This document shows positions 8,456 to 15,743 of a stretch of 58,222 nucleotides of DNA, piece after piece. Below the pieces are notes generated by a model, which did not search any database, was not told the DNA's origin, and saw only the letters and a program-made list of their open reading frames with translations. Every line of letters starts with the position of its first letter. Positions within the stretch are counted from its first letter, which is position 1. A program made the translations under genes and the position numbers. Source of the DNA: Roseovarius sp. 217 (GTDB lineage Bacteria > Pseudomonadota > Alphaproteobacteria > Rhodobacterales > Rhodobacteraceae); contig NZ_CH902584.1 of NCBI RefSeq assembly GCF_000152845.1, positions 2,959,240 to 3,017,461 of the forward strand, written 5' to 3'.

Positions 8456-9625
8456 TCAGCTGGTCGACATTTTGAGTTTTCGGAAGCGGGCGGCCTGGAT
8501 GACTCTGCCCCCGACGCGGCGGGTGGCATGGATGCGTGTCAGGCCCTTGGTCGCCAGCAGGTACGGGTTGACCAGCATCGACATCGCCAGACGATCCACG
8601 ATCCGATAGGCAGAGAAATCGCCGTAGAGGATCGGGAAGGCACCGGATGCGATGTCTGGCATATCAACGGCCTCGATCACCGGGCGCCCGAGGATGGTTT
8701 CGGGCTGTCCCGCCTGGAAGCTTGCCTGCCAGAGAAACCGGCCATCACCATCCTTGAGCGTCCGGATCACCCCCAGCGTCGTGCCGTTCATCATCCAGGT
8801 GCCCGCGTTGCGGTACATGGCCGGCAGTGAATACATCAGCTTGATCATGTTGTCGGCGGACACCGCAGTGGTCGAGCCGTTCACAAATTCGTCGATGTCC
8901 GGATGCGTCATCAGGCCCTCGGGCTGCCCCGCACCCGTGCCGTTGACAAAGGCGGCGCCCTCTTTTTTTCCGAAGTCCTCAGCCAAGGCGAGACGCACCT
9001 CGGCCTCGGCGGTGCCGCCGCTGTCGGACAGCAGCTCGTTGCTGATGTCCACATGCGTCATCAGCTTGCGCGCCGTCACTTCGACCTGACCGAAGGTGAC
9101 CGTGGATTCTTCGCTTTCCTCGGCTTCACCTTCCCACTGCGCGTTTGTGCCCGCCGTGCGCTTCGGATACTTGACCGAAGGCGATGCGATGCTGCGCACG
9201 CTGGCAACGGTCCGGATCGGAGAGTATTCCACCAGATCGCGGATGAACTCGGCGCTCATCTCGCCGGGTGCGAGATAGCCGCCCTGCTCATCATTCGAGA
9301 CGGTGAGCGCCTTGCGGTCATCCTCGGCGATGCCGCCGCCGTGGCGCAGGTAATTGCCGAAGGCCTTCTTCTCGATCGCGGTCTGTTCGTCCTGATCGTC
9401 GTCGCCCTCGCCTTTGGCGCGGTTTGACTTGGCTTCGATCTTGTCCAGGCGCTCCGCGATCTTCGATGTGTCGGCCTTTTTCTCGATGTCATCGAGCCGG
9501 TCGTTCACGGTCTTGGTAAAATCACTGATCGCCTTCGTGACGATATCGTTCGGATCGTCGTTGCCGCCGTCCTTGAGAGTGATCGATGTGCTGTCACGCA
9601 GATCGGTTTTCTTCAGGTGTCGCAT
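8456..9625 (-). CDS. HK97-family major capsid protein (389 aa)
   Basis: The N-terminal ~100 residues form the predicted delta-domain coiled coil (KAISDFTKTVNDRLDDIEKKAD), an internal scaffold removed by the protease. The mature shell begins near AFGNYLRHGG (about residue 110-120). Family landmarks follow: GGYLAPGEMSAEFI, SPIRTVASVRSI, the YPKRTAGTNAQWEGE strand, LMTHVDISNELLSDS, the NGTGAGQPEGLM loop and the C-terminal GRPVIEAVDMPDI domain. The length is normal. It lies 1 bp after the protease stop. Confidence 0.95.
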   Translation of the reverse strand: MRHLKKTDLRDSTSITLKDGGNDDPNDIVTKAISDFTKTVNDRLDDIEKKADTSKIAERLDKIEAKSNRAKGEGDDDQDEQTAIEKKAFGNYLRHGGGIAEDDRKALTVSNDEQGGYLAPGEMSAEFIRDLVEYSPIRTVASVRSIASPSVKYPKRTAGTNAQWEGEAEESEESTVTFGQVEVTARKLMTHVDISNELLSDSGGTAEAEVRLALAEDFGKKEGAAFVNGTGAGQPEGLMTHPDIDEFVNGSTTAVSADNMIKLMYSLPAMYRNAGTWMMNGTTLGVIRTLKDGDGRFLWQASFQAGQPETILGRPVIEAVDMPDIASGAFPILYGDFSAYRIVDRLAMSMLVNPYLLATKGLTRIHATRRVGGRVIQAARFRKLKMSTS

Positions 9626-9626
9626 A

Positions 9627-10136
9627 TCAATTCCTTTTCGCGAGCTGCGCCGTAGCGCGTTGAAGGGATGCCGCCAGCGTCAGGGCGCGGATGGCACTTT
9701 TGGCAGAGGTGACCCTCGCGCCAGGATGCATCGGCACCGTTACGAGGCTGGCCTCGAGCAGTTCCAGTTCGGTGATCGTGCGGCCACCGCGCGGGCGGGC
9801 CGATGCCTTCTTGGTGCGAAAGCCGATAGAGATGCCGCGCACCGCACCAGCTTGTACAAGGGCGCGAACTTCGCGGGCGCGGGGTAAGTCATCGACCAGA
9901 AGCCGACCCTTGAGGTGCAGCCCGTCTTCTCGGTCGTCTGCGATCTCCCAGGCGCCAACCGGCTCTTTCTGGTCGTGAGCAAAGAGCATGGGCAATGGCA
10001 GAGAGGTGCCGGTGAAAGCGCCTTTCTGTATCCAGTCACCCACGCGGTCGCCTTGTGAGTAGGGCCAAGCCATCCCTTCGATGCTGCCATCGTCAGAAGC
10101 TTCAAACTTGGTTTCGAGATAGAACAAATCCATCAT
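9627..10136 (-). CDS. HK97-family prohead maturation protease (169 aa)
   Basis: This serine protease removes the capsid delta domain. It shows the herpesvirus-protease-like fold signatures: IEGMAWPYSQGDRVGD, the catalytic His in LFAHDQKEPVG (about residue 54) and the catalytic Ser in VRGISIGFRT (about 103). ITELELLEASLVTVPMHPGA completes the core. It overlaps the upstream 131-aa gene by 4 bp (ATGA) and abuts the capsid gene. Confidence 0.93.
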   Translation of the reverse strand: MMDLFYLETKFEASDDGSIEGMAWPYSQGDRVGDWIQKGAFTGTSLPLPMLFAHDQKEPVGAWEIADDREDGLHLKGRLLVDDLPRAREVRALVQAGAVRGISIGFRTKKASARPRGGRTITELELLEASLVTVPMHPGARVTSAKSAIRALTLAASLQRATAQLAKRN

Positions 10137-10528
10137 GTGCGCCCCCGGTGAATGGAGCGGTCCGAAGCGAAGACATCCACCTGCGCCTGAACCCAGTGCG
10201 CTGCCCTAAGGAGACGGACCACATTTGCACGAGTGAACGGGACCGCCTTTCCATCTTCGGTGCATTCCCAGTCCAGAATGCAGCGCGCGAGACTGTCGAT
10301 ACGGACGCGCTCCCGCATCTCGGCTGAGACCCGCCCTTCATGGTCCGCCACTTCGGCCAAATCGTCTGCCAGGGTCAGGCGGGCACGGTTCTGTGTCTCG
10401 CTGTCGGGACCCGCGATCTTCACCCGGATCCCGGTGACAGCACCGGTGACCGGATCCACGAGGTCGCACCAAGTGCCACTCTCTTGATCGGCCGAGAGGT
10501 TGCGGATGTCATTTAGGTCCATCGTCAT
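10133..10528 (-). CDS. Small phage protein resembling tail assembly chaperones (131 aa)
   Basis: The product has a beta-rich N-terminal half (WCDLVDPVTGAVTGIRVKIA), a helical middle (ARLTLADDLAEVADHE) and a C-terminal DGKAVPFTRANVVRLLRAAHW segment followed by QVDVFASDR. The 'dG..vPft.eNv..ll....W...qv......d' ending resembles tail assembly chaperones and capsid-associated small proteins. The overlap with the portal is 20 bp from the first ATG or 14 bp from Met3; that with the protease is 4 bp. A place between portal and protease is odd for a tail chaperone. The function is therefore left open. Confidence 0.65.
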   Translation of the reverse strand: MTMDLNDIRNLSADQESGTWCDLVDPVTGAVTGIRVKIAGPDSETQNRARLTLADDLAEVADHEGRVSAEMRERVRIDSLARCILDWECTEDGKAVPFTRANVVRLLRAAHWVQAQVDVFASDRSIHRGRT

Positions 10529-11705
10529 CCCCTTTCGGGTCGGTCTTGTTGGTTGAGATATTCGGGTTCATGAACTGTTCGCCGCCTGCGCGGGGCGTCA
10601 GGCCCAGCCAGGAGCGCCCCTCGTTCGGGTTGATCGTCTGCGAAGAGATCAGCGAGTTGATCACTGTGGCGCGGGTGGCGAGATCCGCGCGGGTCAGGTC
10701 GTCGCGATCAAACCGGATGGCGTAGCGCAGGCGGTCCTCAGGCGAGAACAGCGCACGGCGCAAAGCGCCCTCAGTGGCGCGCAACCACGGCTCCAACGTG
10801 TAGCTGAGGAACTCGCGGCCCATCTGTTCCGTGTTGCTCCATGTGGCGCGGTCGTGATCGAACAACATCGACGGCGGCACCCGGAACGCGCGGGCGATTT
10901 CGAGGATCTGGAACTTGCGGTTTTCGAGAAACTGCGCGTCGGTCGAGTTGAACGTGAAGGGCGTGAACTCCGCCCCGTCATACAGGATCGCGGTTGCACC
11001 TCCGGAGTCGTTGCCCTCATGTGTGACCCGCCAGGCGGCACGCGCCTTCTTCACGGATTCCTCACCCATGCCCTTGGGGAACATCAGCGCCCCCGAGGGG
11101 CGGGCGCCGTTGCCAAACAGCTTGGCAGCATGCTTGTCGAGAGCCATGGCGGTCGCGATTGCCTCGCGCGCCAGCGACAGCGGAGCGCGCCCGAACGGGC
11201 TGCGCAGGTGGATCACGTCGGAAGCCGCAACCGTGCGGGAATTGATCTTGTATCTCGGCTCGCCCGTGGTCTGGTCGAACTGCACGTCAATTACGCCGCG
11301 TCGATAGCGGATAATCTCGGCCACACGCCCGTCACCCAGACGGTTCACGAACGCCATGCCACCTTTGTCGTCGGACAGCGCATCGATGACCAGGTCGCGG
11401 ATCATCGAAAAACCATCGGTCCAGTCGTTGGCCTGGTCGCGCATGAACGGCAATATCGGGTGGTCCGGGGCGTCAACCTCAGTCCGGTCCGCCTCGATGC
11501 GCTTGACGTGGATGTCAAGGGTGGCAACGGCGTCTGAGATGACGCGGATCGCTGAGCCCACTGCCGGTACCCTCAGGGCTGCATCGGGGGTCACAACCGC
11601 GCCGCTGGTGCTGCCGGGGGTCAGGCCGAAGAGCGCGTAGAGATCATCGCCGGGTTCGGCGAGGCCTTTGGTTTCGATCTTGGGTTTGCGCTTGAAGAGC
11701 TTCAT
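10509..11705 (-). CDS. HK97-family phage portal protein (398 aa)
   Basis: The dodecameric portal is the DNA gate of the head. The N-terminal basic stretch (MKLFKRKPK), the VGSAIRVISDAVATLD helix, the DVIHLRSPFGRAPLSLAREAIATA wing segment and the NGARPSGALMFP and EIARAFRVPPSMLFD elements are all family hallmarks. The C-terminus NPNEGRSWLGLTPRAGGEQFMNPN is the usual 'tpNE.R...gl.p..gGd....p.n' ending. The ATG overlaps the stop of the upstream 63-aa frame by 4 bp. Confidence 0.95.
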   Translation of the reverse strand: MKLFKRKPKIETKGLAEPGDDLYALFGLTPGSTSGAVVTPDAALRVPAVGSAIRVISDAVATLDIHVKRIEADRTEVDAPDHPILPFMRDQANDWTDGFSMIRDLVIDALSDDKGGMAFVNRLGDGRVAEIIRYRRGVIDVQFDQTTGEPRYKINSRTVAASDVIHLRSPFGRAPLSLAREAIATAMALDKHAAKLFGNGARPSGALMFPKGMGEESVKKARAAWRVTHEGNDSGGATAILYDGAEFTPFTFNSTDAQFLENRKFQILEIARAFRVPPSMLFDHDRATWSNTEQMGREFLSYTLEPWLRATEGALRRALFSPEDRLRYAIRFDRDDLTRADLATRATVINSLISSQTINPNEGRSWLGLTPRAGGEQFMNPNISTNKTDPKGDDDGPK

Positions 11706-11893
11706 GCCGCGAGAATCGCAGGTAAAATTCTTGGCGCATAGCTTGCAAAGTGCGGGCTCTCATAGGTTTCCGTGGGTTTTCCGGCAAAAGCGAAAAGCCA
11801 GTTTCGTGCAAATCTCGTAAAAGCTTCCCCGCGCCGGTCCCCAAGGTGCCCCAAAAGTCTGGAGCCACCCCCCCCCCCCCGGAATGTGATCAC
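11702..11893 (-). CDS. Small unknown protein with a G13 tract, upstream of portal (63 aa)
   Basis: This frame fits exactly between two genes. Its GTG start (11893-11891) forms a GTGA overlap with the stop of the 93-aa gene. Its stop (11702-11704) forms an ATGA overlap with the portal start. That double 4-bp coupling is the main argument that it is real. Codons 5-10 run through a homopolymer of 13 G on the coding strand, giving a poly-Gly stretch. The rest (RLLGHLGDRRGEAF, then PTETYESPHFASYAPRI) matches nothing I know. A one-base change in the tract would break the frame. Confidence 0.5.
   Translation of the reverse strand: MITFRGGGGGSRLLGHLGDRRGEAFTRFARNWLFAFAGKPTETYESPHFASYAPRILPAILAA
11868..11880. 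repeat. C13/G13 homopolymer tract
   Basis: Thirteen consecutive C on the plus strand (G on the coding strand) lie in the 5' end of the 63-aa gene before the portal. Tracts of this length are prone to replication slippage and to sequencing error. Confidence 0.97.
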
Positions 11894-12171
11894 TCTCCCA
11901 GATCCTCCATATCATCGAGAGCTTGCCGTGCTGTCCTCATCGCTGCCTCGATGATGCTCGACTTTGAATCACTGAGAAACCGCATGCTCGCTGTTGATGT
12001 CCAAAGCTTGATCTCTCCCTCGTGCTTCACCAGCTTAAGATTGGTTGCCACTATCGGCCAGACTATTACGCCGAATGTGGCGAGGAGCTTTGCTTCAGCA
12101 TTGAGCTTTTGAGGCGGCGTGCAGATCACCATGTCAATGATCTTGGTGTCTGTCTTTTCAATTGCGGTCAT
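11890..12171 (-). CDS. Hypothetical prophage protein (93 aa)
   Basis: The ATG at 12171 is preferred because it forms an ATGA overlap with the stop of the HTH gene and has an AGGA ribosome site seven bases upstream; a start at 12189 would add six residues. The product begins with a beta-rich half (KIIDMVICTPPQKL, then AKLLATFGVIVWPIVATNLKLV). It ends in a helix (KSSIIEAAMRTARQALDDMED). The 'P.v..nlklv......lw' pattern faintly recalls SpoVG-like domains, but I would not assign it. It is in the long minus-strand operon. Confidence 0.6.
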   Translation of the reverse strand: MTAIEKTDTKIIDMVICTPPQKLNAEAKLLATFGVIVWPIVATNLKLVKHEGEIKLWTSTASMRFLSDSKSSIIEAAMRTARQALDDMEDLGE

Positions 12172-12392
12172 CTGTTTGTCCTCAGCCATGTGTTCAGTTC
12201 AGATTTCAGTGCGAAGTAGCTCCTGCCATCGGGGCGGTAGATTGGGACGTGTTCGAGCTTTGCCAGTCGTCGCGTCTTGTCCACGCTGAGGCCGATCGCT
12301 GCCGCTATGTTTGTTAGACCCCATAGCTTCTCGGGTCCGTTCGTGATGGCGTCGAAGCGCCAAGGGTCAAGTTGCGGGTGTTTGCTGCTCAT
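12168..12392 (-). CDS. AlpA/excisionase-like small HTH DNA-binding protein (74 aa)
   Basis: The ATG at 12392 has a GAGG ribosome site five bases upstream. The longer frame to 12554 would read through the iteron array and is rejected. The core is a MerR/AlpA-type winged HTH: KLWGLTNIAAAIGLSVDKT (recognition helix) followed by the wing HVPIYRPDGRSYFAL and a final LNTWLRTN helix. Such proteins serve as excisionases, AlpA-type activators or replication helpers in prophages and satellites. It lies directly downstream of the iteron-like repeats. Confidence 0.75.
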   Translation of the reverse strand: MSSKHPQLDPWRFDAITNGPEKLWGLTNIAAAIGLSVDKTRRLAKLEHVPIYRPDGRSYFALKSELNTWLRTNR

Positions 12393-12460
12393 GATGCCTC
12401 TTTCGTTCACTTGATCACTATCCGCCTCAGCCCCGACCACCACCCCATGGCTTGCTAGGA

Positions 12461-12601
12461 TGTTCCCTTTCGCGGAACAGGGTGAGGCCCTAAACAGGGC
12501 GTTCCGTTCCCTTTCGCGGAACAGGCCGTTCCCTTTAGTGGAACACGGCCTCATCAGTTTGTTCCCTTAAACGGAACAACAGTGTTCCCTTTAGCGGAAC
12601 A
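12461..12601. repeat. Five 18-bp iteron-like palindromic repeats (candidate replication origin or operator array)
   Basis: Five copies of an 18-mer of the type GTTCCCTTTCGCGGAACA lie at 12462-12479, 12506-12523, 12528-12545, 12561-12578 and 12584-12601. Each has GTTCC and GGAAC(A) arms around a 7-8 nt core; core variants are CTTTCGC, CTTTAGT, CTTAAAC and CTTTAGC. An additional half copy (GTTCC) is at 12501-12505. Copies 4 and 5 are inside the 3' end of the winged-helix gene, and copies 1-3 are between it and the next HTH gene. Iterons inside or beside an initiator gene are typical of replication origins. Confidence 0.85.
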
Positions 12602-13048
12602 GGGTTTTGATTTTGGCTTTGCACGAGCGGGGGATAGTTTGACTGGGAAATCGTGCCCCTCAGACCAGTTCATGAACCACTGCTTTCCGGGGCCTTGGCC
12701 GCCCACTGGCAAGATCTCGGTCAACTCATAGGCCGGGGCCTTACCCATGCCCCCAGTGCCCAGGCATGCGCCCTCGGTCTGAATGATGAACCCCTTGGCC
12801 TGTAGCTCCTGAAAGGCCCGCATGGCCGTCTTGATGTTGCAGCCCATGCATTCCGCAGCTTGGCGTACTGACAGGCGCAGCTTGCCGTTGTTGTTAAATT
12901 TCGCCCCGCGCCACTCAAGCTTTATCCACGGGTATAGGGCTTGCGCAGGCATGGAGAGAGCCCGCCACGCTGGCGTGCGCATCACGTCCAACCTGAGGAC
13001 TGTGACGGCCTCTTTCTTGCTCTCGTTTCGCTTATCGCGCCCCATCAC
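12554..13048 (-). CDS. Winged-helix replication-initiator-type protein (164 aa)
   Basis: The start is GTG 13048 or ATG 13045, either one overlapping the stop of the TOPRIM gene. The N-terminus VLRLDVMRTPAWRALSMPAQALY plus GKLRLSVRQAAECMGCNIKTAMRAFQ and LQAKGFIIQTEGA gives the wHTH pattern of small phage and plasmid replication proteins. In that pattern a residue run on whether host growth is possible is followed by 'a...l..s..ta..a...L...Gfi'. The Lys/Pro-rich C-terminus (ARAKPKSKPCSAKGNTVVPF) is partly encoded by two copies of the iteron repeat. An initiator role is inferred from this layout. Confidence 0.7.
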   Translation of the reverse strand: MMGRDKRNESKKEAVTVLRLDVMRTPAWRALSMPAQALYPWIKLEWRGAKFNNNGKLRLSVRQAAECMGCNIKTAMRAFQELQAKGFIIQTEGACLGTGGMGKAPAYELTEILPVGGQGPGKQWFMNWSEGHDFPVKLSPARAKPKSKPCSAKGNTVVPFKGTN

Positions 13049-13977
13049 GAAGCCCCCATGCTTTCAGGGGGCGGCAACAGGCCGCTGATCATGATGCGGT
13101 CTTGCTTCTGTGCATCCAGATCGTTGACGAATTGCGTCCAGTCGATGCGCCGATCGATAGCATCCTTGAGGATGTCTGCGATCACGTTGGGAGGCAGTGC
13201 TTCAAGCTGGCACGTGCCGCCCTCCCAGCCCTTTGACCGGCTGTCGGTGGCCTTGGCTGGGGCTGTAGGAAGGTCGTGCTCTATCACCTGTTCACGGGTC
13301 AGGGCCACACGCTCAAATTCTACATTTACCAGACCGTGCGGCCTGTCTGCCATCACAAAGGCGGTCACATCTTCTGCAACACTGTCGAAGATCGAGACCC
13401 CGCTCGGGTCATAGTCCCCGAGGTGCAAGATGATGGTCTCTTTCTCTTTTAGGCAGATACGATCCGCCAGCCGCTTCTTGGCTGTCAGGCTGTCAAAGCC
13501 GCCGGATGAATAGACGGGGACAGAATACCACTCGGCAACCCTATGAAGCTGGGGCAACATGCCCGCGGCTTCACACCAAACCTCCATGTGAACACCCTGA
13601 GACGTGAGACGGTTGCGAGTGTAGCTTTTGCCCAATTTCCGCACATGGCGCAGGAAGTCGTCGCGGTCGTCAAAGTGATCAAGGCCATAGGTCGTAACGC
13701 CATCATCGCGGATAGCGTCAAATGGGATCAACCTGCCGCGCCGCGCATTGGCAATGTGGTGACACAGACGGGAATAGGCCGCTTCGGTCTTGTTGTAGTT
13801 GTGCGCGCCGACCATCCGATAGAAGATCTGGCGACAGGTCAAAGGCCAGTAGCTCGCGTATTCCGTCATTACCGCCTGAACCTGATCAAGCAGTACGCGG
13901 GTTTTGGCAGTCGGGCGATAATTCTCGATATACCCGCGCGGTCTACCAACTTTACGGCAAGCCGTAATTTTGCTCAT
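13045..13977 (-). CDS. Spo11/topoisomerase VI-A-like TOPRIM protein (310 aa)
   Basis: The ATG at 13977 forms an ATGA overlap with a small upstream frame; GTG at 13989 is an alternative. An N-terminal basic tail is followed by a winged-helix segment PLTCRQIFYRMVG (about residues 45-57), which fits the 5Y-CAP domain of Spo11/TopoVI-A including a candidate active Tyr. The second half is TOPRIM-like, with an acidic EVWCE element and the metal motif HLGDYDPSG (about residues 186-194). It ends with a conserved VALTREQV, PAKATDSR and CQLEALPPNV series. It may act on DNA topology or strand breakage during phage replication. No ATPase (TopoVI-B) partner is visible. Confidence 0.72.
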   Translation of the reverse strand: MSKITACRKVGRPRGYIENYRPTAKTRVLLDQVQAVMTEYASYWPLTCRQIFYRMVGAHNYNKTEAAYSRLCHHIANARRGRLIPFDAIRDDGVTTYGLDHFDDRDDFLRHVRKLGKSYTRNRLTSQGVHMEVWCEAAGMLPQLHRVAEWYSVPVYSSGGFDSLTAKKRLADRICLKEKETIILHLGDYDPSGVSIFDSVAEDVTAFVMADRPHGLVNVEFERVALTREQVIEHDLPTAPAKATDSRSKGWEGGTCQLEALPPNVIADILKDAIDRRIDWTQFVNDLDAQKQDRIMISGLLPPPESMGAS

Positions 13978-14042
13978 GTCGCACCCCACAATGCAGTGCG
14001 ATTATGGGGGTGACGTGCTGTCAGTGGTACGGTATCGTTCAT
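13974..14042 (-). CDS. Possible small leader ORF (22 aa or longer) before the TOPRIM gene
   Basis: The frame ends in TGA that overlaps the ATG of the TOPRIM gene (ATGA). The nearest ATG gives a 22-residue peptide (MNDTVPLTARHPHNRTALWG, shortened by two residues here). The frame stays open further upstream toward the tRNA fragment, so a GTG/TTG start around 14180 is possible. The ribosome site is weak. It could be a leader peptide or a real small protein; the coupling overlap is the only support. Confidence 0.3.
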   Translation of the reverse strand: MNDTVPLTARHPHNRTALWGAT

Positions 14043-14210
14043 GTGAAGTTGACCGCTTTCATATGTGATTTGAGCGCCGTTGCGGGGACCAGCCGCAGCG
14101 GCGTTTTCTTTTGGGCCCTCAAATTCCGGTTTCGCGGATTCACCGTTCGTTTTTGGTTTGTCCTGCGAAATAATTTCACTACAGGTTTGAAGCGCCAAAA
14201 TATTCGCTGA

Positions 14211-14263
14211 ATTTAGGTTCTGGCGACTTAGTCGTGGGGGTTCGAGTCCCTTCACCCGCACCA
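14211..14263 (+). other. attR: 3' fragment of tRNA-Leu(UAG)
   Basis: The 53 bp run from the anticodon loop (TTTAGGT, anticodon TAG) through the 3' anticodon stem TCTGG, a short variable arm and the T arm (GGGTTCGAGTCCC). They end in the acceptor strand CACCCGC and CCA. The sequence to the left does not form the D arm or the 5' acceptor strand, so the gene is cut at the anticodon loop. This is the expected right attachment site of an element inserted in the tRNA; the restored full tRNA should be at the left end outside the window. Confidence 0.85.
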
Positions 14264-14385
14264 GACACACGGCAGGTCGGACCATGCCGGATTTCACTTG
14301 CAGGTTTGTGGGTGCCTCAATAGAACACGCGTGATTTTGACCGCCGCGGACGCCTCCGCGGCCCGATGCATATGAGAGGACGAAC

Positions 14386-15717
14386 ATGCAGGTCACCGAG
14401 ACCCTGAATGAAGGGCTTAAGCGCGGCTACAAGATGACCTTGTCGGCCAAGGATCTGGACGAGAAGGTGAATGCCAAGCTCAAGGAAGCTCAGCCCGATA
14501 TCGAGTTGAAAGGCTTTCGCAAGGGCAAGGTGCCGCTGCCGCTGCTCAAGAAGCAGTTTGGTCAGCGCGTGCTGGGCGAAGCCATGCAAGAGAGCGTCGA
14601 TGACGCGATGAAGGCCCATTTCGAGGCCAAGGGTGAGCGTCCCGCGTTCGAGCCTGACGTCAAGATGGCCAATCAGGAATGGAAAGAGGGCGACGATGTC
14701 GAGATCGAGCTGAGCTACGAGGCTCTGCCCGCGATTCCCGAGGTTGATCTCAAGTCGCTCAAGCTGGAGCGTCTGGTCGCCAAGGCTGATGATGCCGCAG
14801 TCGATGAGGCGCTCAAGAACCTCGCCGAGACTGCGCAGGATTTCAAGGATCGCAAGAAAGGCACCAAAGCCAAGGACGGCGATCAGGTCGTGATCGACTT
14901 TGTGGGCAAGGTCGATGGCGAGCCGTTCGACGGCGGAAGTGCCGAGGATTACCCGCTGGTCTTGGGCTCGGGCAGCTTTATTCCCGGCTTTGAAGAACAG
15001 CTCGTTGGCGTCAAGGTCGAGGAAGAAAAGGCTGTCACGGTCACGTTCCCCGAAGCCTATCAGGCTGCGCATCTGGCGGGCAAGGAAGCAGTGTTCGATT
15101 GCACGATCAAGGCTGTGCGAGAGCCTGTCGCTGCTGAAATCAATGACGAATTGGCGCAGAAGTACGGCGCGGAAGATCTGGCCGCGCTCAAGACGCAAAT
15201 CGGTGAGCGGCTGGAAATGGAGTATTCCGGGGCAGCCCGCGCGATCCTCAAGCGTCATGTGCTGGATCAGCTGGATGAGAAGGTCAGCTTCGAGCTTCCG
15301 CCGAGCATGGTCGAAACCGAGGCCAAGCAGATCGCGCATCAGCTCTGGCACGAGGAGAATCCTGATGTTCACGGCCACGATCACCCCGAGATCGACGTGA
15401 CCGACGAGCACAACAAGCTGGCCGAGCGCCGCGTGCGTCTGGGTTTGTTGTTGGCGGATCTTGGGCAAAAGGCCGAAGTGCAGGTTTCAGATGCCGAGAT
15501 GACCCAAGCGGTGATGAACCAAGCGCGTCAGTATCCGGGCCATGAGCGGGAATTCTTTGAATTCGTGCAGAAGAACCCGCAGATGCGGCAGCAGCTGCGC
15601 GCGCCGATCTTTGAGGACAAAGTCATCGACTATGTGGTTGAACTTGCCGATGTGACCGACAAGGAACTGTCCAAAGAAGAATTGGAAAAGGCCATCGAGG
15701 CCATGAACGACGAGTGA
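14386..15717 (+). CDS. tig: Trigger factor, ribosome-associated chaperone and PPIase (443 aa)
   Basis: Trigger factor binds nascent chains at the ribosome exit tunnel. The N-terminal domain carries the ribosome-docking signature [16 protein letters not shown] (about residues 43-58, family 'GFRkGKvP'). The central FKBP-type domain (about 150-240) shows [32 protein letters not shown], in family form, and [11 protein letters not shown]. The helical C-terminal domain is complete and ends [16 protein letters not shown]. The length matches the family. It is the first chromosomal gene after the prophage attachment site and is followed by a strong hairpin terminator. Confidence 0.97.
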   Translation: MQVTETLNEGLKRGYKMTLSAKDLDEKVNAKLKEAQPDIELKGFRKGKVPLPLLKKQFGQRVLGEAMQESVDDAMKAHFEAKGERPAFEPDVKMANQEWKEGDDVEIELSYEALPAIPEVDLKSLKLERLVAKADDAAVDEALKNLAETAQDFKDRKKGTKAKDGDQVVIDFVGKVDGEPFDGGSAEDYPLVLGSGSFIPGFEEQLVGVKVEEEKAVTVTFPEAYQAAHLAGKEAVFDCTIKAVREPVAAEINDELAQKYGAEDLAALKTQIGERLEMEYSGAARAILKRHVLDQLDEKVSFELPPSMVETEAKQIAHQLWHEENPDVHGHDHPEIDVTDEHNKLAERRVRLGLLLADLGQKAEVQVSDAEMTQAVMNQARQYPGHEREFFEFVQKNPQMRQQLRAPIFEDKVIDYVVELADVTDKELSKEELEKAIEAMNDE

Positions 15718-15743
15718 TCGTTGATACCATGTCCTGAATAATG

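Larger units (their letters stand above)
1..14263. mobile_element. Right part of a prophage / phage-derived element integrated at tRNA-Leu(UAG)
   Basis: This stretch holds phage replication-type, head, packaging and tail genes, nearly all on the minus strand with 1-20 bp overlaps. It ends in a displaced tRNA-Leu 3' fragment directly before the housekeeping gene tig. The left end and integrase are outside the window. The structural modules are complete for capsid assembly (portal, protease, capsid, connectors, terminase). Of the tail they contain only a tube, a tape measure and two small chaperone-like proteins. No holin, endolysin, tail-tip or fibre gene is visible. It may be an intact siphovirus-like prophage with tail-tip genes further left, a degraded prophage, or a satellite-like element. 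Confidence 0.9.

Noticed and set aside
12393..12554. N-terminal extension of the AlpA-like HTH protein
   Set aside because: It would be coded by the iteron repeats and has no ribosome site, while ATG 12392 has a good one.
12461..12601. CRISPR array
   Set aside because: Repeats are only 18 bp, palindromic and partly coding. Spacing varies from 22 to 44 bp and no cas gene is present.
1..14263. Gene transfer agent (RcGTA-like) cluster
   Set aside because: The order differs, small HTH and Rep-like genes and a tRNA attachment site are present, and the typical GTA tail-tip and peptidase genes are missing.
13974..14396. 140-aa minus-strand frame through the tRNA fragment
   Set aside because: Its part over 14211-14263 is the reverse translation of a tRNA 3' end. 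Only the short end next to the TOPRIM gene was kept as a possible small ORF.
14317..15468. 383-aa minus-strand frame across tig
   Set aside because: It is antisense to the full-length trigger factor gene, which has all its motifs. The antisense frame has no recognisable protein.
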